Assembly (NCBI GenBank): GCA_025963905.1
Contig: JAOPZW010000338.1
Span: 1 to 35,303, forward strand
Reading direction: 5' to 3'
Length of the DNA stretch: 35,303 bases
From: Solirubrobacterales bacterium
GTDB lineage: Bacteria; Actinomycetota; Thermoleophilia; Solirubrobacterales; Solirubrobacteraceae
Numbering within the stretch: position 1 is the first letter of the stretch; each line of letters starts with the position of its first letter. Below, one piece after another: positions 1 to 8,586 of this stretch. A program made the translations under genes and the position numbers. The notes below the pieces were generated by a model. It did no database searches. It saw nothing but the letters and a program-made list of their open reading frames with translations, and was not told the DNA's origin.

Positions 1-1501
1 GCGGATCGAACAGGATCCGCTTCAGCTCCTGGATGTCCGCCAGGATGAAGTCGAGCAGCGCCGATCCGGACGTCGTCCGGATGTCACGCTGCAACGCGGC
101 GACGGAAGCCTCGTTGGCCTCGATCAGCTCGGCGACGATGGCCGGATCGGTCTCGATCGGGGCCGGCGCGCCGGCCGCCGGCGGCCCGCCGGGACTCTCG
201 TCCGGGAGCGACGGGATGAAGTCGCCGCGGTCGAGGATGGTCTGCAGCGCGTCGCCGATCAGCGGATCTGACTTCCCCAGGGCCTCCAGGACGCCGGCGC
301 GGCTCGTCGGCGAAGCCAGGCGCTGGGCGACGTCGACGAACAGCCTCCCACCGGCCTCGTGCATCCGTGGGAGGGCCGTCAGCTGGAACAGGGAGAGCCC
401 CAGCGGCTTCATGGGGTCGGTCATCATCTGCTGATGGCCGACGGAGACGTAGACGTGGTTCTCTCGGTCATCGGCCGCGGGGATGGGGAACAGCGTGGTG
501 ATCGGCCGGCTCTGGACGATCTGGAAGCCGTCGTCGACCAGGCACCACTCGATGTCCTGGGGGCGGCCGAAACGCGCTTCGATCCGCCGGCCGAGCTGCG
601 CAAGCCGGATGACCTGCGCATCCGTCAATGCCGGCCGCTCCTGCCGCTCCGGCTCGATCGCCTGCTCCTGCGTCCCGCCGGCCGGCGAGGCGTGGATGGC
701 CAGCCGCTTGGTGGCGACCGCCTTGGCGACGACTTCGCCGTCCCGCACCTTGTAGAGGTCCGCGTTCACCAGGCCGGAGACCAGGGCCTCGCCGAGGCCG
801 AAGCCGGCCTCCACTGAGGCGACCTTCCGGTTGGACGTGACGGGGTCGGCTGTGAAGAGGACGCCGGCCGCGCGCGGGAAGACCATCTGCTGCACGACGA
901 CGGCCATGTGGACCTTGCGGTGGTCGAAGCCGTTGCGCAGGCGGTAGGTCACGGCCCGCTCGGTGAACAGCGAGGCCCAGCACCGGCTGACGTGCTGGAG
1001 GATCGCGGCCGGCCCCACGACGTTCAGGTACGTGTCCTGCTGGCCGGCGAAGGAGGCCGTCGGCAAGTCCTCGGCCGTCGCGCTCGATCGGACGGCGTAG
1101 GCGGCCTGCTCGTCGAGACGGGCGAGCGCGCGGGTGATCGCCGCCGCCAGGTCGTCGGGGATGGCGATCCCTTCGAGGGTCCGGCGGATCTCCACGCTGA
1201 GCGTGCGGATCGCTTCCCGGTCGTCCGGGTTCAGGCGCGACAGCCGATCGAGCCGATCGTCGATCGACGGGGCATCCGCCACGATCCGCCGGAAGGCCTC
1301 GGTCGTCACGCAGAAGCCGGGCGGCACGCGGATGCCTTCGATCTGCGAAAGCTCCCCCAGGTGCGCGCCCTTGCCGCCGACGAGCGCGACCTGCGTCTCG
1401 TCGATCTCTTGGAAACCCAACACGTAGCAGTCGGGCTGGACCGCGTGGATCCCCGTCGGACCGCCTCCTGCGATCACCACCGCATGCTCCTCCGTGCCCA
1501 T
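1..1501 (-). CDS. rph: Rifampin phosphotransferase (PEP-synthase-like), 3' end outside window
   Basis: The first 500 codons of a leftward gene that runs off the window edge. Rph inactivates rifamycins by moving the beta-phosphate of ATP to the C21 hydroxyl; the family has an ATP-binding domain, a rifamycin-binding domain and a C-terminal swivelling His domain. Visible here: the ATP-grasp-like domain with VGGKGAHLGEL near residue 42, AVRSSATAEDLPTASFAGQ, and DIEWCL...IVQSRPITTL, then the start of the rifamycin-binding domain with VSVGHQQMMTDPMKPLGLS, a stretch I recognise as very close to Listeria Rph and not to true PEP synthase. The phosphohistidine domain lies beyond the window, so activity cannot be judged. 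Start ATG at 1501 is preceded by GGGAG; it gives about 24 residues before the usual family start (YVLGFQEID). The reading frame is open to base 2. A rifamycin-type palindrome lies 50 bp upstream. Confidence 0.93.
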   Translation of the reverse strand, partial: MGTEEHAVVIAGGGPTGIHAVQPDCYVLGFQEIDETQVALVGGKGAHLGELSQIEGIRVPPGFCVTTEAFRRIVADAPSIDDRLDRLSRLNPDDREAIRTLSVEIRRTLEGIAIPDDLAAAITRALARLDEQAAYAVRSSATAEDLPTASFAGQQDTYLNVVGPAAILQHVSRCWASLFTERAVTYRLRNGFDHRKVHMAVVVQQMVFPRAAGVLFTADPVTSNRKVASVEAGFGLGEALVSGLVNADLYKVRDGEVVAKAVATKRLAIHASPAGGTQEQAIEPERQERPALTDAQVIRLAQLGRRIEARFGRPQDIEWCLVDDGFQIVQSRPITTLFPIPAADDRENHVYVSVGHQQMMTDPMKPLGLSLFQLTALPRMHEAGGRLFVDVAQRLASPTSRAGVLEALGKSDPLIGDALQTILDRGDFIPSLPDESPGGPPAAGAPAPIETDPAIVAELIEANEASVAALQRDIRTTSGSALLDFILADIQELKRILFDP

Positions 1502-1550
1502 CGCGTTGCTCCCTTCGTCGCTTGCGGCGAGCGAGTATGGAGCACACCCC

Positions 1551-1569
1551 GGGGCTTGAAACAAGCCCC
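1551..1569 (-). promoter_or_regulatory. Rifamycin-associated element (RAE)-type 19-bp palindrome
   Basis: GGGGCTTGAAACAAGCCCC is a perfect inverted repeat (8-bp arms, 3-bp centre). The length, arms and position upstream of rph match the RAE described upstream of rifamycin-inactivating genes in actinobacteria, as I recall its consensus. Read leftward, TTGTTT (1564-1559) within the element and CATACT (1539-1534) could be -35 and -10 boxes 19 bp apart, so the element would overlap the promoter. Expected role: induction of rph by rifamycins. Confidence 0.85.
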
Positions 1570-1864
1570 CCCGGCGGCGATACTTTGGATGTGGCGAGGG
1601 GCGCAGGCGCCCTTCGCAGCGCTAGAAGCGGGGTCCAGCAGCCACTGATCGCCGCTAGCATCGGCCACCGTGCCGTGATTGAGCAGCGGGCGATCGCGAT
1701 GCCCGGCGATGACGGCAACGCCAGCCTCAGCGAGATCTTCGCCCGAGATGGCGTCCCCCGATGGCATTCGCGACGGGGTTACACGCGAAAGCAGGAGCTC
1801 GGCGGCCGAGAGCAGGCTGACGACTGGGAACGGACGCTGTGTGGTGCGGGGCCGACGCCCGTGG
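1570..1864. other. Intergenic region with no supported gene
   Basis: About 295 bp between the rph promoter and the 3' end of the methyltransferase gene. Open frames here carry no recognisable domain, and the leftward one runs through the RAE palindrome, so I call no gene. No terminator hairpin stands out. Confidence 0.5.
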
Positions 1865-2494
1865 TCACGTTGCGCGGGCCGTTGCGCGCACCACGGCGTC
1901 GACGCCGGTCCCAGCCGCCTGCCGCGGTCGCTCTTCGGCGATGAGGATCTCCCAGCGAGCGGGATGGAGTGCGGCGACCGCCTGCTCGACGGAGATCTGG
2001 ATCTGGCCGGCCGCGGGCGTCGGCGCGCCGGTCACCGGGTCGACGGGCCGGTGGCCGACCAGGAGAAGCGTCCCGCCAGGAACGACTCCCGCGGCCAGGC
2101 GACGCACCAGTTCCTCCACCGACCCGGCCACGTGCAGGTACAGGCAGATGACGAGGTCGTACCGCTCCGGCGGCGGGGCCCAGGTCACCAGGTCGGCCTC
2201 GATCCAGTCGATGCGCTCAGCTGCCTTTGTGCCGAGGCGCTCCGCGCTGGCCCGGGCGTGGCCGAGGGCGGTCGCCGAGAAGTCGACTGCCGTGACCCGC
2301 CATCCGCGCGCCGCGAGCCAGAGCGTCTCCGCCCCGTGCCCAGCACCGGCGTCGAGCGCCGAGCCGGGGCGCAGGTCCGCCGCCTCGGCGAGCAGATACG
2401 CGTTCGGAGGGCGTCGCGCCACGGCATGCGTGCCGTCGCGTAGCGCCTCTGACCAGCGCCGCTCCCAGGAGTCCCGATCGAACCCGTCGCCCAT
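1865..2494 (-). CDS. Class I SAM-dependent methyltransferase
   Basis: A 209-residue protein with a Rossmann-type methyltransferase fold. SAM-binding motif I is LDAGAGHGAETLWLA near residues 46-60, followed by the acidic end of strand 2 (VTAVDFSATAL), motif with WIEADLVTW, and YDLVICLYLH as motif IV. The remainder (GGTLLLVGHRP) matches strand 5. This is the UbiE/TehB-like Methyltransf_25/12 type; the substrate cannot be told from sequence. ATG at 2494 is preceded by GGTGAGG. The mRNA leader region holds a nested inverted repeat (2531-2570). The gene is alone on its strand between rph and the TetR gene; the 337-bp gap upstream argues for its own promoter. Confidence 0.88.
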   Translation of the reverse strand: MGDGFDRDSWERRWSEALRDGTHAVARRPPNAYLLAEAADLRPGSALDAGAGHGAETLWLAARGWRVTAVDFSATALGHARASAERLGTKAAERIDWIEADLVTWAPPPERYDLVICLYLHVAGSVEELVRRLAAGVVPGGTLLLVGHRPVDPVTGAPTPAAGQIQISVEQAVAALHPARWEILIAEERPRQAAGTGVDAVVRATARAT

Positions 2495-2530
2495 GTCCTC
2501 ACCAAATGTAAGCGGACCGCTGACGGCTGG

Positions 2531-2570
2531 CGACGCACGCTTGCCGAAACGGCAGCACCGGCGTGCGTCG
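2531..2570. repeat. Nested inverted repeat upstream of methyltransferase gene
   Basis: Outer arms CGACGCACGC (2531-2540) and GCGTGCGTCG (2561-2570) pair perfectly. Inside them TGCCG-AAA-CGGCA (2542-2554) makes a second perfect hairpin. It lies 37 bp before the methyltransferase start, so it could be a leader hairpin, an attenuator or an operator. Confidence 0.6.
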
Positions 2571-2831
2571 GCTCTGCGCGAGACGCGGAAGCACGAGGAC
2601 CCCGATCATCGGCTTCCGGATCGTCGTGACGTGCGAAAGAGCCTGCGCCGGTTACGCACGGCCACCCGCCAAGACCCCCTTCCGCGCTACGCCGCCGGGA
2701 CGAGGATCCTTCGTGCTCGTCGGCGATGGGGTTGTCGTTCGGACTGCTTGTTCGGCGCTTCCGAAGCAGGGTTTGCGGTCACCTCGTCGTCCTCGGCGCC
2801 GTGCGGTATGTGCGGTGCGGACGACCCGGAC
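2571..2831. other. Intergenic region with no supported gene
   Basis: With the nested repeat, 337 bp separate the methyltransferase start from the TetR stop. Frames open across it show no domain and are continuations of antisense frames of the TetR gene. I see no RNA gene. Confidence 0.45.
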
Positions 2832-3434
2832 TTACCGGGCGGCTCCCGCACGCGCGTCGGCACTGGTGGCGGTCAACAAGGCGTGGATCGCGGCGGTGAC
2901 GCGATCGGCCACGACCGACGGAGTGGTGGCATCAAGCTTGCCGTCCAAGTGCAGGAACGCGAGCCCGTGGACGAGCGCCCAGATTGCGGTCGCCAACGCG
3001 TCAGCGTCGGCCTTTGGGAAGGTCCGCGCGGCGATCTCGCGTACGTAGTGCGATACGGCCGCGGTGGCGGCGACCCGCTCGTCGTTGTCGTGGTCGCATG
3101 GCTCTCCGAACATGATCCGGAACAGGGCGGGTCGCTGGAGCGCGAACTGCACGTAGGCGTTCGCCACGCTGGCGAGCTGCTGCGGGGTCGACGGCGACGG
3201 GTGCGCCGACGCCAGCCGCTCGGCAAGCTCGCGATAACCGACCGCGGCGACCGCTGAAACGAGCGCTTCGCGGTCCGCGTAATGCCGGTAGGGAGCGGCC
3301 GGCGACACCCCAGCGCGTCGCGCGACCGCGCGCAGCGAGAGCGCAGTCTCGCCGCTTTCCTCAAGCAGTTCCATCGCCGTGCGAACGAGGGCTGGGCGCA
3401 GATTGCCGTGGTGGTAGGTCCCCTTGGATGGCAT
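2832..3434 (-). CDS. TetR/AcrR family regulator with WHG C-terminal domain
   Basis: A 200-residue repressor-type protein. The N-terminal helix-turn-helix is plain: TALSLRAVARRAGVSPAAPYRHYADREALVSAV, about residues 30-63 (quoted in parts: LSLRAVARRAGVS, YRHYADREAL). The C-terminal half (YVQFALQRPALFRIMFG, then IWALVHGLAFLHLDGKL) matches the WHG-type ligand domain common in actinobacterial TetR proteins. Confidence 0.9.
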   Translation of the reverse strand: MPSKGTYHHGNLRPALVRTAMELLEESGETALSLRAVARRAGVSPAAPYRHYADREALVSAVAAVGYRELAERLASAHPSPSTPQQLASVANAYVQFALQRPALFRIMFGEPCDHDNDERVAATAAVSHYVREIAARTFPKADADALATAIWALVHGLAFLHLDGKLDATTPSVVADRVTAAIHALLTATSADARAGAAR

Positions 3435-3446
3435 CGATCACCCTGA

Positions 3447-3492
3447 TGTTGACGGCGTTCACTTCATGCGGGTAATGTGAGCGCCGTAAACA
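3447..3492. promoter_or_regulatory. Large inverted repeat, probable TetR operator in divergent promoter
   Basis: TGTTGACGGCGTTCAC (3447-3462) and GTGAGCGCCGTAAACA (3477-3492) are inverted copies matching at 14 of 16 positions around a 14-bp spacer. Each arm is itself a quasi-dyad of the form GTnnnCG-C-CGnnnAC, so two dimers could bind side by side. A TTGACG box (3449-3454) inside the left arm, with a weak -10 near 3472-3478, suggests a rightward promoter under repression. Confidence 0.65.
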
Positions 3493-3571
3493 TTCTAGGC
3501 GAGCTGAGGCGGGTGCTTTCAATGTCGAACGAGCTCTTCTCAGCGTTGGTGCTGGCGCGGGGACGGGTGGT

Positions 3572-4675
3572 GTGATGGCTGGGCGGATTGTCCTGTTCGG
3601 AGCGACCGGCTACACGGGCGAGATGACCGCGCGCGCGCTCGTCGCGCGCGGGGCTAGGCCGGTCCTCGCGGCCCGTTCAGCCGAGCGCCTGGAGCGGCTC
3701 GCCGACGACCTGGGGGGCCTGGAGACGCGTGTCGCGGATGTCACGCGCCCGGAAACGGTGCGGGCGCTCGTGCAGGACCGAGACGTGCTGGTCTCGACTG
3801 TCGGCCCGTTCCTGCGCTGGGGCGCACCGGCGATCGAAGCCGCGATCGACGCGAGCGCTGTCTACATCGATTCCACCGGCGAGCCGGCATTCATCCGCCG
3901 CGCGTTCGAGCACTACGGCCAGCGGGCTGAACGAACCGGTGCGTCGCTGTTGACCGCGTTCGCCTACGACTGGGTGCCCGGTAATCTCGCCGGCGCGCTC
4001 GCGCTCAGCGAAGCGGGAGAAGAGGCAACGCGCGTTCAGGTCGCGTACTTCGGCCAGGGCGCAGCGGGCCGCAGCGGCGGGACACAGGCAAGCTTGATCA
4101 GCGCACTGCTCGAGCCGTCCTTCGCCTTCCGAGGCGGCCGGCTGAGAACCGAACGCCTCGGCGCGCGCGTCAGGAAGTTCGACCTCGGCGACTCGCGCGG
4201 GCGGCTCGCGATCAGCGTCGGCGGCTCCGAGCACCTCACGCTGCCTGCGCTGCACTCGCAACTTCAGCAAGTGGACGTCCTGCTCGGCATGGACGGCGCA
4301 TACGTGCGGTACATGCCCTTGATATCGGCCGTCGTCGCCGGCGCAACCACGCTGCCACAGGCACGTGCCGCGCTCGAGACCGTGCTCGGGCGCCAGGCGA
4401 AGGGCTCCACCGGCGGCCCCGACGAAGCCGCGCGCAGCCGCAGCAGCTCGGCGGTCCTCGCCACGGCCTACGCGGCCGACGGTCGCGAGCTGAACGCGGT
4501 CAGGCTCGAAGGCCCCAACAGCTACACGTTTGGTTTCGAGATGCTCGCCTGGGCGGCCATCGCAGCCGCCGCGGGAAACGTCGACGGCCCCGGTGCACTC
4601 GGACCCGTCGCCGCATTCGGACTGCACGAGCTCGAAGTGGGTGTCCGCGCTGCCGGAATCGAGCGTGTGCGGTGA
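3572..4675 (+). CDS. Saccharopine dehydrogenase-like NAD(P)-binding protein
   Basis: A 367-residue protein with an N-terminal Rossmann fold: IVLFGATGYTGEMTARAL puts the dinucleotide loop GATGYTG at residues 10-16, followed by AARSAERL and LVSTVGPFLRWG, then YIDSTGEPAFI. This order is typical of the saccharopine-dehydrogenase/trans-acting enoyl-reductase-like group, whose members often act on lipid or polyketide substrates rather than saccharopine. Start is GTG 3572 or the next codon, ATG 3575; neither has a strong ribosome-binding site. The gene is divergent from the TetR gene across the large inverted repeat and is followed after 129 bp by a quinone-oxidoreductase-like gene on the same strand, so a repressor-controlled redox pair is likely. 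Substrate unknown. Confidence 0.87.
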   Translation: MMAGRIVLFGATGYTGEMTARALVARGARPVLAARSAERLERLADDLGGLETRVADVTRPETVRALVQDRDVLVSTVGPFLRWGAPAIEAAIDASAVYIDSTGEPAFIRRAFEHYGQRAERTGASLLTAFAYDWVPGNLAGALALSEAGEEATRVQVAYFGQGAAGRSGGTQASLISALLEPSFAFRGGRLRTERLGARVRKFDLGDSRGRLAISVGGSEHLTLPALHSQLQQVDVLLGMDGAYVRYMPLISAVVAGATTLPQARAALETVLGRQAKGSTGGPDEAARSRSSSAVLATAYAADGRELNAVRLEGPNSYTFGFEMLAWAAIAAAAGNVDGPGALGPVAAFGLHELEVGVRAAGIERVR

Positions 4676-4804
4676 GCGACCCGTGACCAGGCGGAACTGC
4701 CGGAACAGCCGCAGCACCCTGGCCGACGGCGGCGGCGTCCCTGAATCCGCTCCGTTGGCGCACGCTATCGACAAAGTCCGGGAGAGAAAGAAAGGTGCAA
4801 CTGG

Positions 4805-5773
4805 ATGAAGGCGGCTGTGATCTATGAGACCGGCGGACCGGAAGTGCTTCGCCACGAAGAGGTACCCGAGCCGGAATGCCCGGACGGCTGCGTAGTGGTT
4901 GACGCCGAGGCGATCAGCGTTGAAGGAGGTGACCTGCTCGCCCGTGCGGCCGGGGAGCTGCCAGCGGTGCCACACATCGTCGGCTACCTGAGCGCCGGGA
5001 CGGTGCGCGAGGTCGGCGCCGGCGTAGAGGGTCGCGCGGTCGGCGACCGAGTGGTGGCCTTGAACGCGGCCGGATCGCACGCCGCCAGGCGAGCGGTCCC
5101 GGCGGCGATGACCTGGCCGATCCCTGCCGAGCTGGATGCGGCCCGCGCGGCGTGCGTGCCGGTCACGTTCGGAACCGCGTACGAGTGCCTCTTCACCGCC
5201 GGCAGCCTCGCCGAGGGCCAGACCGTCCTGATCCACGCCGGAGCCGGCGGCGTCGGGATGGCCGCGATCCAGCTCGCCAAGCGCGCGGGCGCAACCGTGA
5301 TCGCGACCGCCTCGAGCGACGAGAAGCTCAAGCGGCTCAAAGCGCTCGGGCTCGACCACGGGATCAACTACGCGACCGACAGCTTCGTCGAGCGCACCAA
5401 CCAGCTGACCGACTCGCGCGGCGTGGATATCGTCATCGACTCGATCGGCGGCCAGAACCTCGTCGACAGCGTCGCCGTGCTCGGCTACCGGGGGACGCTC
5501 GTCAGCGTCGGCGTGGCCGCCCGGGCGGGCTCTGCGCTCGAGGCGCGGTCGCTGTGGGCGCGCAACAACACGCTCCGCGGCGTCTACCTCGGCGGCGCGA
5601 TCCTGCCCGAGTACGCCCGCATCCATCCAATGATCAGCGACATGCTGCAACGCGTCGCAAGCGGCGAGCTCCACGTCGAGATCGATCGCTCATTCCCACT
5701 CGCAGAGGCCGCCGCAGCGCACGCATACCTCGAGAGCCGCCGGGCGTTCGGCCGAGTCATCCTCACACCCTGA
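4805..5773 (+). CDS. Zinc-independent MDR oxidoreductase (quinone oxidoreductase-like)
   Basis: A 322-residue medium-chain dehydrogenase/reductase. The N-terminal GroES-like part (MKAAVIYETGGPEVL, then VGYLSAGTVREVGAGVEG) leads into a Rossmann domain with HAGAGGVGMAAIQLAK; GAGGVG is at residues 146-151. The cysteines and histidines that bind catalytic and structural zinc in alcohol dehydrogenases are absent, which places it with NADPH:quinone oxidoreductases. ATG 4805 follows an AGAAAGAAAGG-type site. It probably shares control with the upstream saccharopine-dehydrogenase-like gene. Electron acceptor is not predictable. Confidence 0.92.
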   Translation: MKAAVIYETGGPEVLRHEEVPEPECPDGCVVVDAEAISVEGGDLLARAAGELPAVPHIVGYLSAGTVREVGAGVEGRAVGDRVVALNAAGSHAARRAVPAAMTWPIPAELDAARAACVPVTFGTAYECLFTAGSLAEGQTVLIHAGAGGVGMAAIQLAKRAGATVIATASSDEKLKRLKALGLDHGINYATDSFVERTNQLTDSRGVDIVIDSIGGQNLVDSVAVLGYRGTLVSVGVAARAGSALEARSLWARNNTLRGVYLGGAILPEYARIHPMISDMLQRVASGELHVEIDRSFPLAEAAAAHAYLESRRAFGRVILTP

Positions 5774-6294
5774 CCGTGCTCTCATCATCAACCCTCACGA
5801 GGTCGGAGTAGTTCAGACTGCCCACCGCTGCACGGCGCGCCTGCCGGCGCTCCCGTTCATCGCGGATCCTCGAGGGCGAGGTCGCGGTCCTCGACGAAGC
5901 CGCAGGGGTTAAGCCTCTGACGAGGGTTCGAATCCTTCCCCCTCCGCGGCGAGACACACGCTGACCTGGCTTGACCCGCGCGGCGGAGGACAGACGGCGG
6001 TCTTTCGTTTGCGTTTCCGCGATGTCGAACCGGCGAGCCGGGCCGGCGACGACCGCTGAGCATCTGGCCGACGGCAAGCGCACCGCGGCACATCGGATCG
6101 GGAACCGGGCGGTGAGGGGCACCCACCGTCATCGCTCCGGATGCAAGAACGTCGAGCGCCGGAGCCCCTGGCTTTGCGCAATGGGCCGGTGACTCGTGCG
6201 CGGGCGCTGGCGGTGGCCAGCGAAGATGCCGGATCGCCGATCCCCGTCGACTGCTGGCCGCAAGAGTGCGGTACAGCGTGCGTTATGGCTTGGC
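5774..6294. other. 521-bp intergenic region holding a tRNA-like fragment
   Basis: No coding region is supported here if the following gene starts at 6295. Its only clear structure is the 45-bp tRNA-Ser 3'-end fragment at 5903-5947. Short frames on the minus strand that read EGEGFEPS or KDSNPR are the well-known antisense translation of a tRNA T-arm and are not genes. Confidence 0.6.
5903..5947 (+). repeat. tRNA-Ser 3'-end fragment, copy A of direct repeat
   Basis: The 45 bp contain a variable-arm-like stem (CAGGGG/CCTCTG), a T-arm with GGTTCGAATCC and an acceptor 3' strand CCCCTCC plus G, as in class II tRNA-Ser. No matching acceptor 5' strand or anticodon arm is found upstream, so it is a fragment. 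It matches copy B (9830-9874) at 43 of 45 positions. Such 3' tRNA ends are usual attachment sites of integrating elements. Confidence 0.6.
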
Positions 6295-8586
6295 ATGAGC
6301 CTCGTCCGCCCCGTCGTCCTCGCTGTCTTGTGCGCCGTCTTCGCCCTGATGGCCACGACCTCCGCACCGGCCGACGCACACAACAAGGCACAGACCCAGA
6401 AGCACAAGGCGACCACGAAGCGAGCGAAGAGGAAGCCGGCGGCGAGCGCCAATCCGCGCACCATCGAGGTGTTGTCTGGGCGCGCGGACCTGGTGTCCGG
6501 CGGCGATGCGCTGGTGGCGATCGGCGGCATCGACTCGACGGCGGGGCTCAGCGTGACGGCGGCCGGTAAGGACCAGACGGCCGCGTTCGGCGTCGGGCCC
6601 GACGGTCAGGTCGAGGGGCTCGTCAAGGGACTCGCGCTCGGCGAGAACACCGTGATCGCGGTGACGCCTCGGGGGGGTGCGCGGCTGACGCTGACCAACC
6701 ATCCGATCGGCGGGCCGGTCTTCACCGGGCCACAGATCCAGCCGTGGCAGTGTCAGCCCGGCGCGCTGGACAAGCAGTGCGACGCCAAGCCGGTGGTCAC
6801 CTACAAGTACATGCCGGCGACCGGGGGCTCATCCGTCTCGGTGGCGGGCAGCGGGGTCGCGTCGTCGTTCCAGGACTACGACCCGAACAATCCGCCGCCA
6901 GACTCGCAGATCGCCAGGACGACGACGGACACCGGCGAGACGGTGCCGTTCATCGTGCGCAAGGAGACGGGCTATCTGGATCGTGACCAGTACGCGATCA
7001 CGACGCTCTGGCAGCCGGGCAAGCCGTGGACGCCGGTTCATCCGCAGCCCCAGTTCAACCGCCGCCTCGCGCTCATGCACGGCGCAAGCTGCGACACGAC
7101 CTACGGCGCCGGCGACGCGCCCGACGTGATGGACTCGACGCTGCTGGCCCACGGCTACGCGCTCGCGTCGCACGCGCTCGACAACGCGGGCCACAACTGC
7201 AACATCACCACGCAGGCCGAGTCGCTGATCATGACCAAGGAGCTGGTCATCAAGGAGCTCGGCCCGATCAAGTGGACGATCGGCAGCGGCTGCTCAGGCG
7301 GCTCGCTTGTCCAGCAGCAAGTAGCCAACGCCTACCCGGGCGTCTACCAGGCGATCACGCCGCAGTGCTCGTTCACGGACGCGTGGTCCTCGGCGATGCA
7401 GTACGAGGACTACGTGATGCTGCTGGCCTACCTCAAGGATCCGTCGCGCTGGGACCCGGGGTCCACGTGGGGGCCGACGCAGATCTCCGCCGTGCTCGAC
7501 CACCCGAACGTCGGCAACCCAATCACTTTCACGACGGTCATCCCCAACAGCGGCGACCCGAGCCGCAGCTGCCCGGACGTCCCGCAGGACCAGGTCTATG
7601 ACCCGAAGACCAATCCCGGCGGGGTGAAGTGCACGCTGCAGGACTACATGGTCAACGTGTTCGGCAAGCGAGCGGACGGGTTCGCCAACCGCGCGTTCGG
7701 CAACGTCGGCGTGCAGTACGGCCTCGACGCGCTGCGCTCGGGCGCCATCACGCCCGCCGAGTTCGTGGACCTCAACTCTCACATCGGCGGCATCGACATC
7801 TACGGCGACATCTCGCCTCGGCGATCGGCTCCCGACGTCGTCGCTGTCGAGCGGGCCTACACGAGCGGCGCGGTCGACAGCGCGAACAACCTCGACAAGG
7901 TTGCGATCATCGACCTGCGCGGCCCCGACCCTGGCGCCTTCCACGATGTCTATCGCACGTATGCGATGCGGGCGCGGCTGCTGCGCAACTTCGGCACGGC
8001 GGCCAACCAGGTGCTCTGGCGCGGCCAGGCGCCGCTGATCGGAGACGTCAACTTCGCCGACCAGGCCGTGCTCGCGGCGGATAAGTGGGTCGCGCGCTTC
8101 GAGGCCGACAAGCGGGACGTGCCGCTCGCGCAGAAGATCCGCGAGGACAAACCCGGCGACGTGGTCGATCGCTGCACCGACGGCAACGGCGTCGACCTGC
8201 CGGAGGAGGTGTGCGACCAGACGGTCGCCAAGTACGGGACGCCGCGCATCGGGGCCGACATGCCGCAGGCGGACGACACCCTCGCCTGCGAGTTCAAGCC
8301 CCTGCGCAAGGACGACTACCCCGGCACCTTCACCGACGAGCAGTGGAAGCGCCTGCAGGCGACGTTCCCCAACGGCGTATGCGACTACACCAGACCCGGC
8401 ATCGACCAGCACGGCGCGACCGCGTGGCAGACGTACCAGGACACTGACGGCAAGGTCATCTATGGCGGCCGCCCTCTGGGCCCGAAGCCGGTCAGCTCGC
8501 CGCTTGCCGCCCGGAGGACCAGGAAGCCCAAGGGAAACCAGGTCTCCGCGCGCCGTCGGACGAGGCCACGCCGGTGCGCGTGCTGA
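6295..8586 (+). CDS. DUF6351-like secreted alpha/beta-hydrolase-like protein
   Basis: A 763-residue exported protein. From ATG 6295 it begins MSLVRPVVLAVLCAVFALMA, a typical signal peptide ending near TSAPADA, followed by a Lys-rich stretch. An upstream frame start at 6196 is possible but would bury the signal peptide behind 33 basic residues, so I prefer 6295 although its ribosome-binding site is weak. The centre has a nucleophile-elbow motif, IGSGCSGGSLVQQ, with Ser about 334. Family knowledge: I recognise this as DUF6351, found in actinobacteria and proteobacteria, probably esterase-like but of unproven function. The C-terminus is unusually basic (RRTRKPKG...RRRTRPRRCAC). It lies between two tRNA-like repeats with two more genes for exported proteins. 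Confidence 0.8.
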   Translation: MSLVRPVVLAVLCAVFALMATTSAPADAHNKAQTQKHKATTKRAKRKPAASANPRTIEVLSGRADLVSGGDALVAIGGIDSTAGLSVTAAGKDQTAAFGVGPDGQVEGLVKGLALGENTVIAVTPRGGARLTLTNHPIGGPVFTGPQIQPWQCQPGALDKQCDAKPVVTYKYMPATGGSSVSVAGSGVASSFQDYDPNNPPPDSQIARTTTDTGETVPFIVRKETGYLDRDQYAITTLWQPGKPWTPVHPQPQFNRRLALMHGASCDTTYGAGDAPDVMDSTLLAHGYALASHALDNAGHNCNITTQAESLIMTKELVIKELGPIKWTIGSGCSGGSLVQQQVANAYPGVYQAITPQCSFTDAWSSAMQYEDYVMLLAYLKDPSRWDPGSTWGPTQISAVLDHPNVGNPITFTTVIPNSGDPSRSCPDVPQDQVYDPKTNPGGVKCTLQDYMVNVFGKRADGFANRAFGNVGVQYGLDALRSGAITPAEFVDLNSHIGGIDIYGDISPRRSAPDVVAVERAYTSGAVDSANNLDKVAIIDLRGPDPGAFHDVYRTYAMRARLLRNFGTAANQVLWRGQAPLIGDVNFADQAVLAADKWVARFEADKRDVPLAQKIREDKPGDVVDRCTDGNGVDLPEEVCDQTVAKYGTPRIGADMPQADDTLACEFKPLRKDDYPGTFTDEQWKRLQATFPNGVCDYTRPGIDQHGATAWQTYQDTDGKVIYGGRPLGPKPVSSPLAARRTRKPKGNQVSARRRTRPRRCAC

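Noticed and set aside
1474-1767. 97-codon minus-strand frame over the rph promoter
   Set aside because: It covers the RAE palindrome and rph start in another frame and has no domain similarity.
3677-5674. 665-codon open frame on the minus strand
   Set aside because: It lies antisense to the saccharopine-dehydrogenase-like and quinone-oxidoreductase-like genes, crosses their spacer and has low-complexity Ala/Arg/Gly composition without domain motifs.
3572-5773. Toxin-antitoxin or defence function for the TetR/oxidoreductase region
   Set aside because: All three proteins fit ordinary redox enzymes with a repressor; nothing suggests defence.
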